Both the position numbers and the translations under genes were made by a program. The notes beneath the pieces were generated by a model, which was given only the letters and a program-made list of their open reading frames with translations, was not told the DNA's origin and made no database searches. Of a DNA stretch of 64,000 nucleotides, positions 46,751 to 55,499 are shown piece by piece (position 1 is the first letter of the stretch; the number at the start of each line of letters is the position of its first letter). Source of the DNA: Sulfuritalea hydrogenivorans sk43H (GTDB taxonomy: Bacteria > Pseudomonadota > Gammaproteobacteria > Burkholderiales > Rhodocyclaceae); contig NZ_AP012547.1 in assembly GCF_000828635.1 (NCBI RefSeq), forward strand, positions 1,488,001 to 1,552,000, given 5' to 3'.

Positions 46751-47068
46751 CTGACGCAGTTGTCGGGTCGCTTGCTTGAGCGTGGCGCATTGCGCCGCAC
46801 CCCCGCCGGGATACCGGTTCTCGAATTTCTCCTCGCGCATGTCTCGACCCAGGTCGAAGCCGACGTCGAGCGCAAGGTGGAATGCGAGATGGCCTGTGTA
46901 GCAATGGGCCGGCCGGCGCAAGTGCTGCTTGCAGCCAAGCCGGGAGACGGGATCAGGGTGGCAGGTTTTCTCGCCGCCCGTAGCCTCAAGCGTCGCAGCC
47001 CGATACTGCATGTGAATACAGTCGAATTCGTGGAAGGAACTGAAAATGGCATTCAAGCCGAAAAGTAA
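46751..47068 (+). CDS. priB: Primosomal replication protein N
   Basis: An OB-fold single-strand DNA-binding protein of about 105 residues: [22 protein letters not shown] split across the first strands, LEFLLAH and NTVEFVEG at the end. By family it helps load DnaB during replication restart. The start is unclear. GAGGAT (46733-46738) lies over the rpsF stop, but no ATG, GTG or TTG occurs before the conserved [11 protein letters not shown] 46751 is given; the nearest upstream canonical start, ATG 46694, overlaps rpsF by 41 bp and adds 19 residues. The 3' end overlaps rpsR by 23 bp. Confidence 0.85.
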   Translation: MTQLSGRLLERGALRRTPAGIPVLEFLLAHVSTQVEADVERKVECEMACVAMGRPAQVLLAAKPGDGIRVAGFLAARSLKRRSPILHVNTVEFVEGTENGIQAEK

Positions 47069-47324
47069 GACCAACGTAAAGCGCAAGGACGACAAGGGCC
47101 GCAGCCTGTTCAAGCGCCGAAAATTCTGCCGCTTCACGGCTGAGAAGATCGAAGAGATCGACTACAAGGACGTCGAAATCCTCAAGGACTTCATCGCCGA
47201 AAACGCCAAGATCATGCCGGCGCGCATCACCGGCACCAAGACCGGCTACCAGCGCCAGCTGTCGACCGCCATCAAGCGCGCGCGCTTCCTGGCGCTGCTG
47301 CCCTACACCGATCTGCACCAGTAA
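47046..47324 (+). CDS. rpsR: 30S ribosomal protein S18
   Basis: 92 residues with the S18 core [20 protein letters not shown] and [20 protein letters not shown], each a family landmark. It overlaps the end of priB. Confidence 0.98.
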   Translation: MAFKPKSKTNVKRKDDKGRSLFKRRKFCRFTAEKIEEIDYKDVEILKDFIAENAKIMPARITGTKTGYQRQLSTAIKRARFLALLPYTDLHQ

Positions 47325-47338
47325 GCGAGGACGAGACC

Positions 47339-47788
47339 ATGCAAATCATTCTGATGGAAAAAGTCGTGAACCTCGGTGGCCTCGGTGACGTGGTCAAAGT
47401 CAAGGACGGCTATGCCCGCAACTTCCTGATCCCGCAAGGCAAGGCCAAGCGCGCGACCGAAGCCAACCGCAAGATTTTTGAAGAAAAGCGCGCCGAACTC
47501 GAGCGCATCCAGGCCGAGGCGATTGCCGCTGCCCGGGCCCAGGTCGAGAAGCTCGAAGGCCTGATGCTGCAAATCACCCGCAAGACCGGCGTCGATGGCC
47601 GCCTGTTCGGCTCCGTGTCGACCCATGACATCGCCGAGGCGCTTGCCGCCCAGGGCTTCCAGGTCGAGAAGTCGGCGATCCGCCTGCCCGAAGGTCCGCT
47701 CAAGACCATTGGCGACACGCCGGTCCAGATCGCGCTGCATACTGATGTCGTGGCGACGGTGACGGTGTCTGTCCTCGGCGAGCACTGA
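47339..47788 (+). CDS. rplI: 50S ribosomal protein L9
   Basis: 149 residues beginning [20 protein letters not shown], with [13 protein letters not shown], the central long helix and the C-terminal domain. GCGAGGACGAG precedes ATG 47339. It is followed by a strong terminator. Confidence 0.98.
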   Translation: MQIILMEKVVNLGGLGDVVKVKDGYARNFLIPQGKAKRATEANRKIFEEKRAELERIQAEAIAAARAQVEKLEGLMLQITRKTGVDGRLFGSVSTHDIAEALAAQGFQVEKSAIRLPEGPLKTIGDTPVQIALHTDVVATVTVSVLGEH

Positions 47789-47807
47789 GTCGCACCTCGT
47801 TCCAAGA

Positions 47808-47845
47808 CAAGGCCGCTGACATGTCGTCAGCGGCCTTGTTGTTTG
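47808..47845 (+). terminator. Rho-independent terminator after rplI
   Basis: CAAGGCCGCTGAC (47808-47820), loop of five, GTCAGCGGCCTTG (47826-47838), then TTGTTTG. The 13-bp stem is perfect. Confidence 0.88.
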
Positions 47846-47923
47846 TGGCGGCCGTTTCCTCGCCGCTGATGCCATTCACGCGATGTTGCGGCGCGTGCGA
47901 TTCATCCACTGCATTTACACAAG

Positions 47924-47962
47924 TTCTCCACAGAATTTCCACAACTTGTTCACTTACCACAA
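47924..47962 (+). promoter_or_regulatory. DnaA-box-like cluster upstream of dnaB
   Basis: TTCTCCACA (47924-47932, one mismatch to TTATCCACA), ATTTCCACA (47935-47943, two mismatches) and TTACCACAA (47954-47962) lie in 39 bp. It is AT-richer than its surroundings. DnaA-responsive control of dnaB is a possibility. Confidence 0.4.
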
Positions 47963-48006
47963 GCCGATGCGCGCGGTAGACTCTGCGCTTCACATCGGAG
48001 ACAGCG

Positions 48007-49407
48007 ATGGCCCAGGTACGCGCCTTCAATTCCCAGCAGCCGGTCGATTCACAAGTCGCCGCGCTCAAGCTTCCCCCCCATTCCATCGAGGCCGAGCAAT
48101 CGCTGATCGGCGGCCTGCTGATCGACAATGCGGCGTGGGATCGCATCGGCGATGTGGTCCGCGAAACCGATTTCTATCGCGATGACCATCGCCGGATCTT
48201 TCGCCATATCGGCAAGCTGATCCAGCAGGGCCGGCCGGCCGACGTGGTGACCGTCTACGAGTCCATCGAAGCTTCGAATGAAGTTGATCAGACCGGCGGC
48301 CTCGGTTATCTCGGCGAAATCGCCAACGCCACGCCGTCGGCGGCGAATATCCGGCGCTATGCCGAGATCGTGCGCGAGCGCGCCATTCTTCGCCAGTTGG
48401 TCACCGTCGGCGATGAAATCGCCGGCAATGCGCTGAATCCCGCCGGGCGCGACGTAAAAACCCTGCTTGACGATGCCGAACAGCGCATTTTTCAGATTGC
48501 CGAGGCCGGCAATCGCAGCAACAACGGCTTCGTTGCGATCCAACCCCTGCTGGGCGAGGTCGTCGAGCGCATGGAAACCCTGCTGGCGCGCGACAGCCAG
48601 TCGGATATCACCGGCGTTGCCACAGGATTTGCAGACCTTGACCGGATGACTTCCGGTCTGCAACCGGGCGACATGGTCGTTGTCGCCGGGCGCCCGTCGA
48701 TGGGCAAGACCGCGTTCGCGCTCAACATCGCCGAGCATGTCGGCGTCGAGTTGCGGCTGCCGGTGGCGATTTTCAGCCTGGAAATGTCCGGTCCGCAACT
48801 CGCCACGCGCTTTCTGTCATCGGTCGGCCGCATCGACCAGGGCAAGCTGCGCACCGGCCGCCTGACCGATGACGAATGGGACCGCATGACCGTGGCGCTG
48901 GGCAAACTGCACGAGGCACCGATCCATATCGACGAGACCGGCGCCATCAACTCGACCGACCTGCGCGCCCGCGCGCGACGCCTGCATCGGCAGTTCGGCA
49001 AGCTCGGCCTGATCATCATCGACTACCTGCAGTTGATGAGCTCCAACCGTGACGGCGAGAATCGCGCCACGGAAATTTCGGAGATTTCAAGGTCGATCAA
49101 GGCGCTGGCCAAGGAGTTGCAGGTGCCGATCATTGCGCTGTCGCAACTCTCGCGCAAGGTCGAGGAGCGCAACGACAAGCGGCCGCTGATGAGCGACTTG
49201 CGCGAATCCGGCGCCATCGAGCAGGACGCCGACATCATCCTGATGATGTACCGCGAGGAATACTACAAGCCCGACACGCAGGACAAGGGCACGGCCGAGG
49301 CCATCATCGGGAAGCACCGCAACGGTCCGGTCGGTACAGTGCGGCTAACCTTCCTCGGCGAATACACCAAGTTTGAAAATTTTGCTTCAGGTTCGTATCG
49401 AACCTGA
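48007..49407 (+). CDS. dnaB: Replicative DNA helicase DnaB
   Basis: A 466-residue helicase. The N-terminal domain has LKLPPHSIEAEQSLIGGLL and the RecA-like ATPase has Walker A AGRPSMGKTAFALN, Walker B LIIIDYLQLM and the QLSRKVEERNDKRP segment; the end is GPVGTVRLTF and a short tail. It unwinds DNA at the replication fork. The stop codon lies inside a 15-bp inverted repeat (49381-49413), so the last residues NFASGSYRT are encoded by the palindrome. Confidence 0.97.
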   Translation: MAQVRAFNSQQPVDSQVAALKLPPHSIEAEQSLIGGLLIDNAAWDRIGDVVRETDFYRDDHRRIFRHIGKLIQQGRPADVVTVYESIEASNEVDQTGGLGYLGEIANATPSAANIRRYAEIVRERAILRQLVTVGDEIAGNALNPAGRDVKTLLDDAEQRIFQIAEAGNRSNNGFVAIQPLLGEVVERMETLLARDSQSDITGVATGFADLDRMTSGLQPGDMVVVAGRPSMGKTAFALNIAEHVGVELRLPVAIFSLEMSGPQLATRFLSSVGRIDQGKLRTGRLTDDEWDRMTVALGKLHEAPIHIDETGAINSTDLRARARRLHRQFGKLGLIIIDYLQLMSSNRDGENRATEISEISRSIKALAKELQVPIIALSQLSRKVEERNDKRPLMSDLRESGAIEQDADIILMMYREEYYKPDTQDKGTAEAIIGKHRNGPVGTVRLTFLGEYTKFENFASGSYRT

Positions 49408-49413
49408 AGCAAA
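49381..49413. terminator. 15-bp palindrome spanning the dnaB stop codon
   Basis: TTTGCTTCAGGTTCG (49381-49395), loop TAT, CGAACCTGAAGCAAA (49399-49413). The stem is perfect and includes the TGA of dnaB (49405-49407). Followed by GTTTC, so terminator function is likely but not textbook. Confidence 0.65.
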
Positions 49414-49427
49414 GTTTCAGTGCAGGC

Positions 49428-49448
49428 TAACATCGCGAAGCGATGTTA
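49428..49448. repeat. Second palindrome between dnaB and phoH
   Basis: TAACATCGC (49428-49436), loop GAA, GCGATGTTA (49440-49448). Perfect 9-bp stem. Confidence 0.6.
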
Positions 49449-49489
49449 ATCGACCGCAGGGAGAGGCCGGAGCTAAAATTTTGCCGCGG

Positions 49490-49514
49490 GTTCAGCCTCG
49501 TACCGGGGCTGAAC
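49490..49514 (-). terminator. Third palindrome, possible phoH terminator
   Basis: GTTCAGCC (49490-49497) pairs with GGCTGAAC (49507-49514). It lies just after the phoH stop on the minus strand; AAAATTTT follows at a distance. Confidence 0.45.
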
Positions 49515-49522
49515 AGCAACGA

Positions 49523-50974
49523 CTACAGCACTTCCGCCGCGTGATCGGCCAGTCGCGAGCGTTCGCCGCGCTGCAAAGTCACGTGGCCCGAATGCGACCA
49601 GCCCTTGAAGCGGTCCACCACATAAGTCAGGCCTGAACTGCCTTCGGTCAGATAGGGCGTGTCGATCTGGGCGATATTGCCCAGGCAGACCACCTTGGTG
49701 CCGGGGCCGGCGCGGGTGATCAGGGTTTTCATCTGCTTCGGCGTCAGGTTCTGCGCTTCATCGATGATGAGGAACTTGTTCATGAAGGTGCGGCCGCGCA
49801 TGAAGTTGAGCGACTTGATCTTGATCCGGCTGCGGATCAGGTCCATCGTCGCCGCGCGTCCCCAGTCGCCGCCGTAGCTGCCGGCGCTGGCCCCCGGCCC
49901 ACCGGCGGGCGTTTCGGCCGGCTTGTTGAGCACGTCGAGGTTGTCTTCCAGCGCGCCCATCCAGGGCGTCATCTTTTCTTCTTCGGTCCCAGGGAGGAAA
50001 CCGATGTCCTCGCCGACGGGAACGGTGACCCGGGTGATGATGATCTCGGCGAAAAGCTTGGTTTCCAGCGTCTGCGTCAGGGCGGCGGCAAGCGTCAGCA
50101 GCGTCTTGCCGGTGCCGGCCTGGCCGAGGAGAGTGACGAAGTCGATCTCCGGATTCATCAGCAGGTTGAGGGCGAAGTTCTGCTCGCGGTTTCGTGCGGT
50201 GATGCCCCAGACGGCATTCTTGGCGTGGCTGTAGTCGATCAGGGTTTCCAGTTCCGCCGTCTTGCCGGCGCCGACTCTTACCCATGCCTGCAGCGGTTGC
50301 GGGCCTTCCTGCCAGACGAACTCATTGACCAGCAGATCGGGGCAGAGCGGGCCCTTGATGCGGTAGTAGGTGCGGCTGTCCTTCTTCCATGACTCCAGGC
50401 CTTTGGCGTGGGTGTCCCAGAAATCCGGCGGCAGTTCGAGGGTGCCGGTGTAGAGGAGATCGGTATCCTCCAGCACCTTGTCGTTGAAATAATCCTGTGC
50501 TTCGAGACCCAGTGCGCGGGCCTTGATGCGCATGTTGATGTCCTTGGAGACCAGGATCACCGGTCGCTTGGGGAACTTCTGGCACAGATGCATCACCACG
50601 CCGATGATCTGGTTGTCGGCCTTGGCGGTCGGCAGCGAAATCGGCAGGACGCCGTTGATGGCCTCGGTCTGGAAGAACAGATGGCCGGTCGCCAGTTGGC
50701 GCGAGGGGCCGGTCAGGGCTATGCCGTGGGCCATGTTGTGCTCGGCACCAGAGACGATCTCGTCCATCAGGCGGCTGGCCTGGCGCGCATTGCGCGCGAC
50801 TTCCGACATGCCCTTCTTGTTCGCGTCGAGTTCCTCGAGGGTCATCATCGGCACGTAAATGTCGTGCTCCTCGAAGCGGAAGAGGCTCAAGGGATCGTGC
50901 ATCAGCACATTGGTGTCGAGCACGAACAGCTTGGTGACGGGGCTCTTGTGGGTCTTGGCGCGCTTGGCGTTCAT
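49523..50974 (-). CDS. PIN-domain/PhoH-family ATPase (PhoH2 type)
   Basis: A 483-residue fusion. The N-terminal PIN domain (about 14-150) has VLDTNVLMHDP and the acids of a ribonuclease site (DINMR later). The PhoH ATPase (about 255-475) has Walker A GQAGTGKTLLTLA and Walker B FLIIDEAQN, with TPKQMKTLITRAG. Members of this group act as RNA helicase-nucleases. It is convergent with dnaB. A 97-bp gap and a small stem-loop separate it from bcp upstream on the same strand. Confidence 0.92.
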   Translation of the reverse strand: MNAKRAKTHKSPVTKLFVLDTNVLMHDPLSLFRFEEHDIYVPMMTLEELDANKKGMSEVARNARQASRLMDEIVSGAEHNMAHGIALTGPSRQLATGHLFFQTEAINGVLPISLPTAKADNQIIGVVMHLCQKFPKRPVILVSKDINMRIKARALGLEAQDYFNDKVLEDTDLLYTGTLELPPDFWDTHAKGLESWKKDSRTYYRIKGPLCPDLLVNEFVWQEGPQPLQAWVRVGAGKTAELETLIDYSHAKNAVWGITARNREQNFALNLLMNPEIDFVTLLGQAGTGKTLLTLAAALTQTLETKLFAEIIITRVTVPVGEDIGFLPGTEEEKMTPWMGALEDNLDVLNKPAETPAGGPGASAGSYGGDWGRAATMDLIRSRIKIKSLNFMRGRTFMNKFLIIDEAQNLTPKQMKTLITRAGPGTKVVCLGNIAQIDTPYLTEGSSGLTYVVDRFKGWSHSGHVTLQRGERSRLADHAAEVL

Positions 50975-51045
50975 GAGGACCTCGGTACATGGATGGTGGC
51001 AGGCTCACGATAGCCAGCCGCGGTGCCGCGGAATGCGCAAGGAAA

Positions 51046-51061
51046 GGCCGGAATACCGGCC
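51046..51061 (-). terminator. Weak terminator-like stem after bcp
   Basis: GGCCGG (51046-51051) and CCGGCC (51056-51061) form a 6-bp stem. On the minus strand it is followed by TTTCCTT, in the direction of bcp transcription. Confidence 0.5.
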
Positions 51062-51071
51062 CTGTTCCGGA

Positions 51072-51563
51072 TTACAGCTTGCGTACTGCGTCGAGCACGA
51101 TGGCCGCGTTGCCATCGGCCTTGGTGGAGCGCCATTCCTGGCGCAGGATGCCGTTTCCGTCGATCAGGAAGGTACTGCGCTCGATACCGAGTACCTTCTT
51201 GCCATACAGCATCTTGTTCTTGACCACGTCGAACATGCGGCAGAGCACACCTTCGATGTCGGAGATCAGTTCGAAGGGCAATCCGAGCTTGGCCTTGAAG
51301 CTTTCGTGCGACTTCAGATCGTCGCGCGAAACACCGACCACGATGCAGCCGGCCTTGACGAATTGACTGTGCAAGTCGCGGAATTGCTGCGCCTGGGCGG
51401 TGCAGCCGGGTGTATTGTCCTTGGGGTAAAAATACAGCACCAGCGGTTTTCCCAGATGTGTGGACAGGGTGAATTCGCCGCCGGTGGCGGGTACGGTAAA
51501 GTCGGGGACTTGCAACCCGAGGGCAGAGGGGGCGGCGGGGTTGGATTTGAAAGTGTCGATCAT
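51072..51563 (-). CDS. bcp: Thioredoxin-dependent thiol peroxidase (Bcp/PrxQ)
   Basis: A 163-residue peroxiredoxin. C54 in DNTPGCTAQ is the peroxidatic cysteine. The resolving Cys found five residues later in many PrxQ proteins is replaced here (CTAQAQ), so it is of the 1-Cys-like or alternative type. It reduces hydroperoxides in the cytosol. The gene overlaps the end of arnD by 4 bp and closes the arn operon. Confidence 0.92.
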   Translation of the reverse strand: MIDTFKSNPAAPSALGLQVPDFTVPATGGEFTLSTHLGKPLVLYFYPKDNTPGCTAQAQQFRDLHSQFVKAGCIVVGVSRDDLKSHESFKAKLGLPFELISDIEGVLCRMFDVVKNKMLYGKKVLGIERSTFLIDGNGILRQEWRSTKADGNAAIVLDAVRKL

Positions 51564-52483
51564 GCAGCTTCCTTCCAGGTTGACAGAAATTCCTCGCCCT
51601 GCAGCATCAACAGGCCTGCACGACCGGGGATTTCGCCCCGGATCATTTCGTGGCGAGGCAGCAGCGCCGGGTCGAGCGCATCGCGCATCTTTCCCAGCGA
51701 TGCCAGTTCGTAACCCTGTTCGCGCCAGCCTGTCAGCAGGCGTTCGAGGGTATCGCCGAACTTGAGGCCTTCAAGTTCGGCGTGCAGCGTGAATACGTGA
51801 TCCTGCCGGGCTTCCGCCGTGAGCCGCAACAGATGCAGATGCACGTTGTCCGGCGTCAGATCGTCGGTGCCGATCAGTTCGTCCAGCGTCGGCAGGCTCG
51901 TCGGCAGTTGCGGGCAGGCGACGACTTCGCCATTCCAGACCGGAACGAAGGCATGCGTGCCACGGCAATCGGAGGCCCAGCGGTAGCCAAGCCGTTGCGT
52001 CAGGCGCAGCGCATGGGCATTCATTTGCCAGCCGGCGGCGCCGTGGCCCGGGGCTTCGGTGCCGAAGATATCGACATAGCGTTCGTGCGCCCGGCGCATT
52101 TCGATTTCGGTCCAGGTGGCGTTGGCGCGTTCGACGCCGTCCTGCCATTTGACGTGGTCCCAGCAGTGGATCGCCGTTTCGAAACCGGCATCGCGCGTGG
52201 CGCGCATGATGTCGGCGCCGCGGCGGCCGATATCGGGGCCGGGCAGCAGGGTGCCGTACATGAGGGTCTTGATGCCGTAGTGAGAAACGACCGAGGTGCG
52301 CTGCACCTTCTTCATGAAGCCGGGACGGAAGGCGCGCTTGATGGCGCGGCCCGTGTGATCGGGGCCCAGCGAAAAGAGGAAGCTCGCGTCGGCGCGCTGG
52401 CGACGCAAAATCTCCACCAGTCGCGGTACGCCTTGCTGCGTGCCGCGCCAGGTATCGACATCGATTTTCAGTGCGAGCTTCAT
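51560..52483 (-). CDS. arnD: 4-deoxy-4-formamido-L-arabinose-phosphoundecaprenol deformylase
   Basis: A 307-residue polysaccharide deacetylase-fold protein. KIDVDTWRGTQQGVPRL near the start gives the catalytic Asp, HCWDHVKWQDG the metal-binding His region, and APGHGAAGWQMN and SDCRGTHAFVP are ArnD landmarks. It removes the formyl group from undecaprenyl-linked L-Ara4N. A 90-bp GC-rich spacer with a hairpin separates it from the upstream decarboxylase gene; this is the only sizeable gap in the operon. Confidence 0.93.
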   Translation of the reverse strand: MKLALKIDVDTWRGTQQGVPRLVEILRRQRADASFLFSLGPDHTGRAIKRAFRPGFMKKVQRTSVVSHYGIKTLMYGTLLPGPDIGRRGADIMRATRDAGFETAIHCWDHVKWQDGVERANATWTEIEMRRAHERYVDIFGTEAPGHGAAGWQMNAHALRLTQRLGYRWASDCRGTHAFVPVWNGEVVACPQLPTSLPTLDELIGTDDLTPDNVHLHLLRLTAEARQDHVFTLHAELEGLKFGDTLERLLTGWREQGYELASLGKMRDALDPALLPRHEMIRGEIPGRAGLLMLQGEEFLSTWKEAA

Positions 52484-52517
52484 GGTGCCCTAGACGGGCC
52501 GCCCCTAGAGGGCAGCC

Positions 52518-52534
52518 GCCCCCCTGTGGGGGGC
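52518..52534. repeat. GC-rich hairpin between arnA-decarboxylase and arnD
   Basis: GCCCCCC (52518-52524), loop TGT, GGGGGGC (52528-52534). It may separate or stabilise the two parts of the operon transcript. Confidence 0.5.
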
Positions 52535-52573
52535 AGCGAGCGTTATGCGAGCGTGGGGGGCCATACTTGAAGC

Positions 52574-53617
52574 TCAATCCATCAGCTTGCGCGCTTCGGC
52601 CACGTCGTTGCGATAGGCCTCGAAAATGCTGCGCAGCGCGTCTTCAAACGTGACTTTGGGCTCCCAGCCGAGGTCCTGCATGGTGTTGGTGATCTTCGGT
52701 ACCCGGTGCTGCGTGTCCTGGTAGCCCTTGCCGTAATACTCGCCGGAGGTGGTTTCGAGAACTTTTACCTGGGCCACGCTTGCCGCGTATTCCGGATACT
52801 GTTTGGCCAAGTCGAGCATCAATGCGGCGAGCTCGCGGATCGAATAGTTGTTCTTCGGGTTGCCGATGTTGTAGATCTTGCCGTTGGCGATGCCGTCCTT
52901 GTTGGCTATGATCTTCATCAGGGCGTCGATGCCATCGGACACATAGGTGAAGGAACGCTTCTGCGCGCCGCCGTCGACCAGTTTGATCGGTTCGCCGCGC
53001 ACGATGTGGCCGAGGAACTGGGTGATGACGCGTGAGCTGCCTTCCTTCGGCGTATGGATCGAATCGAGGCCCGGGCCGATCCAGTTGAAGGGGCGGAACA
53101 GCGTGTATTGCAGCCCTTCCTGCTGGCCGTAGGCGTGGATCACGCGATCCATCATCTGCTTGGCGCAGGAGTAGATCCAGCGCGGCTTGTTGATCGGGCC
53201 CAGCACCAGGTTGGAATTCTCCGGGTCGAATTCCGGGTCCTGGCTCATGCCATAGACCTCGGAGGTGGAGGGGAAGATCACGCGCTTCTTGTACTTGACC
53301 GCCTGGCGGATGATCGGCAGGTTGGCTTCGAAATCGAGTTCGAAAACGCGCAGCGGCTCCTTGACGTAGGTGGCCGGCGTGGCGATCGCGACCAGCGGCA
53401 GGATCACGTCGCATTTCCGGACGTGGTACTCGATCCATTCCTTGTTGATCATGATGTCGCCCTCGAAGAAATGGAAGCGAGGGTTCTGCATCAACTCGGT
53501 GACGCGCTCGGAGTTCATGTCCATGCCATAGACCTCCCAGTCGGTCGTATTCAGGATGCGCTGGGAAAGATGATGGCCGATGAAGCCATTGACGCCGAGG
53601 ATGAGTATCTTCTTCAT
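52574..53617 (-). CDS. UDP-glucuronic acid decarboxylase (ArnA C-terminal half as a separate protein)
   Basis: A 347-residue NAD-dependent epimerase-fold enzyme: ILGVNGFIGHHLSQR binds NAD, PSTSEVYGM and YSCAKQMMDR supply the Tyr-Lys pair, and FNWIGPGLDS is the ArnA-type segment. It oxidatively decarboxylates UDP-glucuronate to UDP-4-keto-pentose. In E. coli this activity is fused to a formyltransferase; here the two genes overlap by 4 bp instead. Confidence 0.93.
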   Translation of the reverse strand: MKKILILGVNGFIGHHLSQRILNTTDWEVYGMDMNSERVTELMQNPRFHFFEGDIMINKEWIEYHVRKCDVILPLVAIATPATYVKEPLRVFELDFEANLPIIRQAVKYKKRVIFPSTSEVYGMSQDPEFDPENSNLVLGPINKPRWIYSCAKQMMDRVIHAYGQQEGLQYTLFRPFNWIGPGLDSIHTPKEGSSRVITQFLGHIVRGEPIKLVDGGAQKRSFTYVSDGIDALMKIIANKDGIANGKIYNIGNPKNNYSIRELAALMLDLAKQYPEYAASVAQVKVLETTSGEYYGKGYQDTQHRVPKITNTMQDLGWEPKVTFEDALRSIFEAYRNDVAEARKLMD

Positions 53618-54552
53618 GACAGGGAGAGTGCCGGGGTTCCGAAAGTAGCGTTGATCTGGTCGCCTGCTGTGGATGGGGCCAGTGGTAAAGCATCCAATTC
53701 TACCGCGAGCAGGCGCAAAAGCCTGCCGTCACCGCATTCGGCATAGAGGCGGCCGTCACGCGAAAACAGGGTGGGGCGGCCGCCGTGGGGGCCGGTTTCA
53801 CCGGTCGGATGCAGGGAGCGCAGTACCTTCAGGCGGCCCTTTGGGGTGTCCGAGTAAGCTCCCGGATAAGGCGGAGCCACCGCGCGGATCAGGTTATGCA
53901 CCTCGGCGGCCGGGCGGGTCCAGTCGATGCGACCGTCTTCCGCCTTGCGTCCGCCGAAATAGCTGCCTGCAGCGAGGTCTTGCGGCTTTGCCTTGGCACG
54001 ACCGGCCAGCAGGTCCGGCAGCGCGCGGTCCAGCGCCATTTCGGCGGCCAGCGTGACCTTGTTGAACACTTCGATAGCCGTGTCGTCGGGCAGGATCGGC
54101 ACCGCCTGCTGCGCGACGATGTCGCCGGCGTCGGGCTTTTCCAGCATCCGGTGCAGCGTCGCGCCGGTTTCCCGTTCGCCGCGGATGATGGCCCAATTCA
54201 CCGGCACCCGGCCGCGATACTTGGGCAGCAGCGAGCCGTGCATGTTCCACGCACCCTGTCGCGGCAGGGCCAGCAGCGGTACCTTCAGCATCAGCCGGTA
54301 GTAGAAGGAAAACAGGAAGTCCGGCTGCAACGCGGCAAGTTCGGCGACCACGGCGGGATCGTTGGGATCGTCGGGAGTGATTACCGCGATGCCGTGGCGC
54401 GCGGCCAGTTCGGCGACGCTGTCGAACCATATGGTTTCGTTCGGGCTGTCCTGGTGCGTCACCACGCGCACCACATCCACGCCATGCGCCAGCAGCACGG
54501 ACAGGCAGCGCACGCCCACGTTGTGGTATGCGAATACGATGGCCCGGCTCAT
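53614..54552 (-). CDS. UDP-L-Ara4N formyltransferase (ArnA N-terminal half as a separate protein)
   Basis: A 312-residue formyltransferase with NMHGSLLPKYRGRVPVNWAI, where the Asn and His of the active site stand before the SLLP loop, and the C-terminal OB-like domain. FSYYYRL-type and DAGDIVAQQ segments agree with ArnA. It uses 10-formyl-tetrahydrofolate. ATG 54552 overlaps the arnC stop; the frame is open beyond this but the conserved start is here. Confidence 0.92.
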   Translation of the reverse strand: MSRAIVFAYHNVGVRCLSVLLAHGVDVVRVVTHQDSPNETIWFDSVAELAARHGIAVITPDDPNDPAVVAELAALQPDFLFSFYYRLMLKVPLLALPRQGAWNMHGSLLPKYRGRVPVNWAIIRGERETGATLHRMLEKPDAGDIVAQQAVPILPDDTAIEVFNKVTLAAEMALDRALPDLLAGRAKAKPQDLAAGSYFGGRKAEDGRIDWTRPAAEVHNLIRAVAPPYPGAYSDTPKGRLKVLRSLHPTGETGPHGGRPTLFSRDGRLYAECGDGRLLRLLAVELDALPLAPSTAGDQINATFGTPALSLS

Positions 54553-55499
54553 GAGGACTGTTCGGTATCCCGTTCGAGGATGGCTTCGACCAGATAGCGC
54601 GGCCGGTGGCGCACCTGCTGGTAGATGCGGCCGATGTATTCGCCGAGCAGGCCGATGCCGAACAGGGCCAGGCCGATCAGGAAGAACATCAGCGCGAACA
54701 GGGTGAACAGGCCCTCGGCTTCCGGGCCGACGATCAGTCGCCTGGCGATCAGCAGCACGAACAGGGCCGCCGAGCCGAGCGAAACGAAAATGCCGAGCAT
54801 GGAAAACCACTGCAGCGGCACCAGCGAAAAGCCCGTCATCAGGTCGAAGTTGAGCCGGATCAGGCTGTAGAGCGAGTACTTCGATTCGCCGGCGGCGCGT
54901 TCCTCGTGCTCGACCACCACTTCAGCGGGGCTGCGGGCGAAGGTGTAAGCCAGCGCCGGAATGAAGGTGGCGACTTCCTTGCAGCTGTTGATCGCATTTA
55001 CCACGCTGCGCGAATAGGCGCGCAGCATGTTGCCCTGGTCGGTGATCTTGATGCGGGTGATCTTCTCGCGCAGCCGGTTCATCGCCTTCGAGGCCCAGGT
55101 GCGGAACAGGCTGTCCTGCCGCTTGCGGCGGATGCTGCCGACGTAGTCGTGGCCTTCGCGCATTTTCGCGACCAGCTTGCCGATTTCCTCCGGCGGATTT
55201 TGCAGGTCGGCATCCAGCGTGACAATGATCTCGCCGCGGCAGTGCTCGAAACCGGCCATGATGGCCATGTGCTGCCCCGCATTGGCGCCGAACAGGATGA
55301 CGCGGGTGACGTCCGGCCGCGCTTCGAACTGTTCGCGCAGGATCGCCGCCGAGCGGTCGCGGCTGCCGTCATTGACGAAGACGACCTCGTAGCTTTCGCC
55401 CAGGGCGTCGAGCGCCGGATAGAGGCGGGCGAACAGCGTCGCGAGGGTGGCTTCCTCGTTGTAGACGGGGATGACGATGGACAGGTTCGGTGTGCTCAT
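54549..55499 (-). CDS. arnC: Undecaprenyl-phosphate 4-deoxy-4-formamido-L-arabinose transferase
   Basis: A 316-residue GT2 glycosyltransferase. LSIVIPVYNEEATLATL and TLDADLQNPPEEI form the nucleotide-sugar site, and two membrane helices lie at about 233-256 and 270-292. GESKYSLYSLIRL is typical of the ArnC/DPM1 group. It moves L-Ara4FN to undecaprenyl phosphate on the inner face of the membrane. It overlaps arnB and the formyltransferase gene by 4 bp each. Confidence 0.94.
   Translation of the reverse strand: MSTPNLSIVIPVYNEEATLATLFARLYPALDALGESYEVVFVNDGSRDRSAAILREQFEARPDVTRVILFGANAGQHMAIMAGFEHCRGEIIVTLDADLQNPPEEIGKLVAKMREGHDYVGSIRRKRQDSLFRTWASKAMNRLREKITRIKITDQGNMLRAYSRSVVNAINSCKEVATFIPALAYTFARSPAEVVVEHEERAAGESKYSLYSLIRLNFDLMTGFSLVPLQWFSMLGIFVSLGSAALFVLLIARRLIVGPEAEGLFTLFALMFFLIGLALFGIGLLGEYIGRIYQQVRHRPRYLVEAILERDTEQSS

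Noticed and set aside
47880..48006. Chromosomal origin of replication
   Set aside because: DnaA-like boxes and AT-rich DNA are present, but there is no dnaA, dnaN, gidA or parAB nearby and the boxes are imperfect.
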